From positions 2,418,001-2,482,000 of the forward strand of contig NZ_CP170339.1 in the NCBI RefSeq assembly GCF_042445055.1: 64,000 bases of DNA, in the 5' to 3' direction. This document shows positions 62,501-64,000 of this stretch, piece after piece. The notes below the pieces were generated by a model that saw only the letters and a list, made by a program, of their open reading frames with translations, searched no databases and had not been told where the DNA came from. A program made the translations under genes and the position numbers. The first letter of the stretch is position 1; every line of letters begins with the position of its first letter. This DNA is from Falsihalocynthiibacter sp042445055 (GTDB taxonomy: Bacteria; Pseudomonadota; Alphaproteobacteria; Rhodobacterales; Rhodobacteraceae).

Positions 62501-63049
62501 TTGGCCGCCCTCTCCCGGGTGGCGCTGAAGCTCTACATAGAGGCGACCGTCGTATATCTCTGCCAGTCGTGCGATCAACGCTTCGGCCTTGGGCCGCTGC
62601 CCCGCTTGCAGAAGCTTACCAACCGCGCCTTCCGGCCCACCCGTCAGGCAGATGATGCCAGAACCAAATTGCGCCAATTCCTCGACCGTTACCTGTGGCA
62701 GCTCGCCGTTGCCATCCACATAGAGACAGCTTGAAAGGCGCATCAGGTTCTCATAGCCCTCCTCATTCTGCGCGAGCAAAACAACGGGCGCAGGAACACG
62801 CGGACGCTCCCCCGGAACGGGAGGATCATAGGTTACATCCACCTGACATCCGAGAATCGGCTGAATGCCCGCCTTGCTTGCGGTGACCGAAAACTCCAGC
62901 GCTGCGAACATAGAGTTGGTATCCGTCAACGCGACCGCAGGCATGTTATTTTGCTCGCAATAACCAGCGAGTTTCTTGACGGGAACGGCCCCCTCAAGAA
63001 GCGAGTATTCCGAATGCAATCGAAGGTGAATGAACTGAGGATCTGACAT
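59573..63049 (-). CDS. dnaE: DNA polymerase III alpha subunit
   Basis: The 1158-residue replicative polymerase. The N-terminal PHP domain opens FIHLRLHSEYSLLEGAVPVKK, with the H-x-H-x-x-Y-S pattern. The palm follows: PVGPGRGSGAGSLVAYAL, the catalytic triad segment VSMPDFDIDFCMDRREEV near residue 400, and HAAGVVIGD. The thumb/fingers have FNKSHAAAYAVVSYQTAWLKA (in outline). The C-terminal OB fold and tail end at LGGVVTVEEYT. The ATG at 63049 (MSDPQFIHL) fits DnaE1; it is the main polymerase and not DnaE2, which lacks the full length. Transcribed alone. Confidence 0.97.
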   Translation of the reverse strand: MSDPQFIHLRLHSEYSLLEGAVPVKKLAGYCEQNNMPAVALTDTNSMFAALEFSVTASKAGIQPILGCQVDVTYDPPVPGERPRVPAPVVLLAQNEEGYENLMRLSSCLYVDGNGELPQVTVEELAQFGSGIICLTGGPEGAVGKLLQAGQRPKAEALIARLAEIYDGRLYVELQRHPGEGGQTTEAERATERAFVEMAYARDLPLVATNDVYFPKPDMYEAHDALICIAEGSYVDQQEARRKLTPQHYFKSQQEMITLFADLPEAIENTVEIAKRCAFKAALRDPILPKFADDEVVELRRQANEGLQARLAVIPHAASVEEYQERLDFELGIIEGMGFPGYFLIVADFIHWAKQNDIPVGPGRGSGAGSLVAYALTITDLDPLRYSLLFERFLNPERVSMPDFDIDFCMDRREEVIRYVQQKYGRDKVGQIITFGALLSKAAVRDIGRVLQMPYGQVDRLSKLIPVEGVKPVSIAQALKDEPRLREEARSEEVVERLLNYGQQVEGLLRNASTHAAGVVIGDRPLDRLVPLYQDPRSDMPATQFNMKWVEQAGLVKFDFLGLKTLTVIQSALNLLKLRGIDIDIGAISLEDEATYKLYASAKTVAVFQVESSGMMDALRRMKPTCIEDIVALVALYRPGPMENIPTYCEVKNGLREIESVHPLIDHILEETQGIIVYQEQVMQIAQVMAGYSLGGADLLRRAMGKKIKEAMDAERPKFEKGAAENGVPKKKASEVFDLLEKFANYGFNKSHAAAYAVVSYQTAWLKANHPVEFMAGVMNCDLHLTDKLSVYAEEVRRGLDIEIIPPCVNRSLAMFTVADGKVVYALGGLKNVGVEAMRLIVEARKPEADGTGGTPFATLFDFARRVDMKRVGKRPLEMLARAGAFDQLDPNRRRVFESLDALVSYSAAIHEQRASNQVSLFGEAGEDLPEPRLSSVNDWIPDDRLSEENKAIGFYLSGHPLDDYMAPLKRKGVISLDEAREKAERSGAAIVKVGVIVSGLQQRKSGRGTQFFRMNISDPTGQISGMALFAKDFEATRAVLEKTTRVVMTLEAKFEDGQFDPIARSVAPIDGVVAEAGTKGLKVFIETPEAASSVASVLARASEDKANRNRGPISFCLMDPTLPGEVEMELDKDYPVSPQIKSALKSLGGVVTVEEYT

Positions 63050-63297
63050 AGGCAAAGGTTATCCCGCTTCGTTCCCAAGTGAAACGGCGAAATGCGCGGC
63101 CCGCCCAATTTACGGGCGTCGTGCACTATTGTTTAGAATTTCCATCAAGTCCTTTCGCTTTTAGAACAGAAAGATTTCTTGCCAGATGGCACAAATCTGC
63201 GCTTTGCTGTATTTTAAGCTGGACGCACCTTCGCTTTACGCCACATCGGGCGGCTGTGCATGTACTTCTGATGTAAGAGAAAGTGGCGGATTTTCAC

Positions 63298-64000
63298 ATG
63301 GGTATCACGTTTCTTCTCAACGGAGAAACTGTGCAGCTACAAAATGTTCCAGCAACGCAAACTTTGCTAGACTGGCTGCGCGAAACGCAACATCTGACGG
63401 GAACCAAAGAGGGCTGCAACGAAGGCGACTGCGGTGCGTGCTCTGTGATGGTCTCCGACGAAAACGGAGCGCGCGCGCAGAACGCCTGTATTCTGTTTAT
63501 GCCACAACTGAACGGCAAAGCTGTACGCACAGTCGAAGGGATATCCGCACCAGACGGCACCCTGCATCCGGTGCAATCGGCGATGATCGATCATCACGCC
63601 AGCCAATGCGGCTTCTGTACGCCGGGCTTTGTTGTGTCGCTCGCGGTGGCGCACGCCAATGGGACACAAACCCATGATGAAACCCTTGCGGGGAACCTGT
63701 GTCGCTGCACCGGCTATGCGCCAATCGTTCGCGCCGCAGAACACGCCGCAGATGCGCCTGTCCCGCCCCATATGATCGACACGCCGCCGCCAGCAGAGCC
63801 CGTCGCAACCACGGAAGAGGCCTCCAATTGGGTGCAGCCTGATTCATCCGACGCGCTCGCCAGTTGGTACGCCGAAAACCCAGACGCAACCCTAATCGGT
63901 GGCGCAACCGACGTGGGCCTGTGGGTCACTAAGCAGCTCAAGACACCCGCAAAAATTGCCTTCCTGAACCGTGTGAAGGATTTACAGACCATCACAGAAA
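63298..64000 (+). CDS. xdhA: Xanthine dehydrogenase small subunit, N-terminal part (truncated by window edge)
   Basis: The ATG at 63298 opens MGITFLLNGETVQLQ, with 234 residues before the window ends. The two [2Fe-2S] sites are present: C-N-E-G-D-C-G-A-C (with a further Cys at NACILF) and CGFCTPGFV followed by GNLCRCTGYAPIV. After residue 170 a linker leads to the FAD-binding domain start WYAENPDATLIGGATDVGL. XdhA works with XdhB (molybdopterin) to oxidise hypoxanthine and xanthine in purine salvage. Small-subunit fusion of Fe-S plus FAD fits XdhA rather than a CO dehydrogenase set. XdhB is probably just right of the window. Confidence 0.92.
   Translation, partial: MGITFLLNGETVQLQNVPATQTLLDWLRETQHLTGTKEGCNEGDCGACSVMVSDENGARAQNACILFMPQLNGKAVRTVEGISAPDGTLHPVQSAMIDHHASQCGFCTPGFVVSLAVAHANGTQTHDETLAGNLCRCTGYAPIVRAAEHAADAPVPPHMIDTPPPAEPVATTEEASNWVQPDSSDALASWYAENPDATLIGGATDVGLWVTKQLKTPAKIAFLNRVKDLQTITE

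Overview
The window looks like core chromosome from an alphaproteobacterium of the order Rhodobacterales (Roseobacter-type). The basis is gene content and order: an lgt–MidA methyltransferase–pgeF run, an Hsp20–DUF1150 pair, a fused ATP sulfurylase/APS kinase, an F1-only atpHAGDC operon, short-form HisG with HisZ, DUF1489, DUF2125 and DUF2161 proteins, and a B12-dependent ribonucleotide reductase. Base composition is moderately GC-rich and even. The only clearly mobile DNA is one IS3-family element near 15.5-16.7 kb. I saw no tRNA, rRNA, CRISPR array, prophage or integrase.

Layout. 0-3 kb, minus strand: a truncated hydroxyacid dehydrogenase, csaA, proC, a YbjN-type protein and a UbiK-type protein. 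3-6.6 kb, plus strand: lgt, MidA-type methyltransferase, pgeF, then a free-standing Hint-domain protein. 6.6-13 kb: an Lrp regulator divergent from trxB, sat-cysC, the small heat-shock pair, and purE-purK. 13-17 kb: a lipase-like hydrolase, an EamA transporter, a DHFR-like protein, and a GNAT acetyltransferase split by the IS. 17-19 kb: groESL with a CIRCE-type operator. 19-28 kb: single metabolic genes (TraB-like protein, nuclease-like DUF2161, Mn pyrophosphatase, HAD phosphatase, MaoC hydratase, ribF, prs, DsbA-like isomerase, threonine aldolase, YcgN, H-type lectin). 28-33 kb: the F1 ATP synthase operon. 33-42.5 kb: methyltransferase, gloB, clpA, a MotA/MotB-like membrane pair with a very long coiled coil, a ChaC-like cyclotransferase and DUF2125. 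42.5-47.6 kb: hisC-tyrA-extensin operon and a class V PLP enzyme divergent from an Lrp regulator. 48-64 kb: rpsD with a structured leader, an ArsR/SRPBCC pair, an AraC regulator, a porin-like barrel, nrdJ, DUF1489, hisS-hisZ-hisG, slyX, a lipoprotein, dnaE and the start of xdhA.

How the genes work together. Several runs are translationally coupled by 4-base ATGA overlaps (proC-csaA, hisC-tyrA-extensin, hisZ-hisG). Five convergent pairs interlock their stop codons in a 4-base YTAR overlap, leaving no room for a terminator. Intrinsic terminators are visible after ubiK, sat-cysC, groEL, ppaC, atpC, clpA and rpsD, and a perfect hairpin follows trxB.

The most interesting points are these: the uncharacterised stator-like pair at 37.6-40.8 kb with about 480 residues of predicted coiled coil; the rpsD leader, whose hairpin buries the ribosome binding site before a GTG start; and the fully reconstructable IS3 insertion, with a 4-bp duplication, a slippery heptamer and a nonsense codon in its own transposase. 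I did not find a convincing new defence system.
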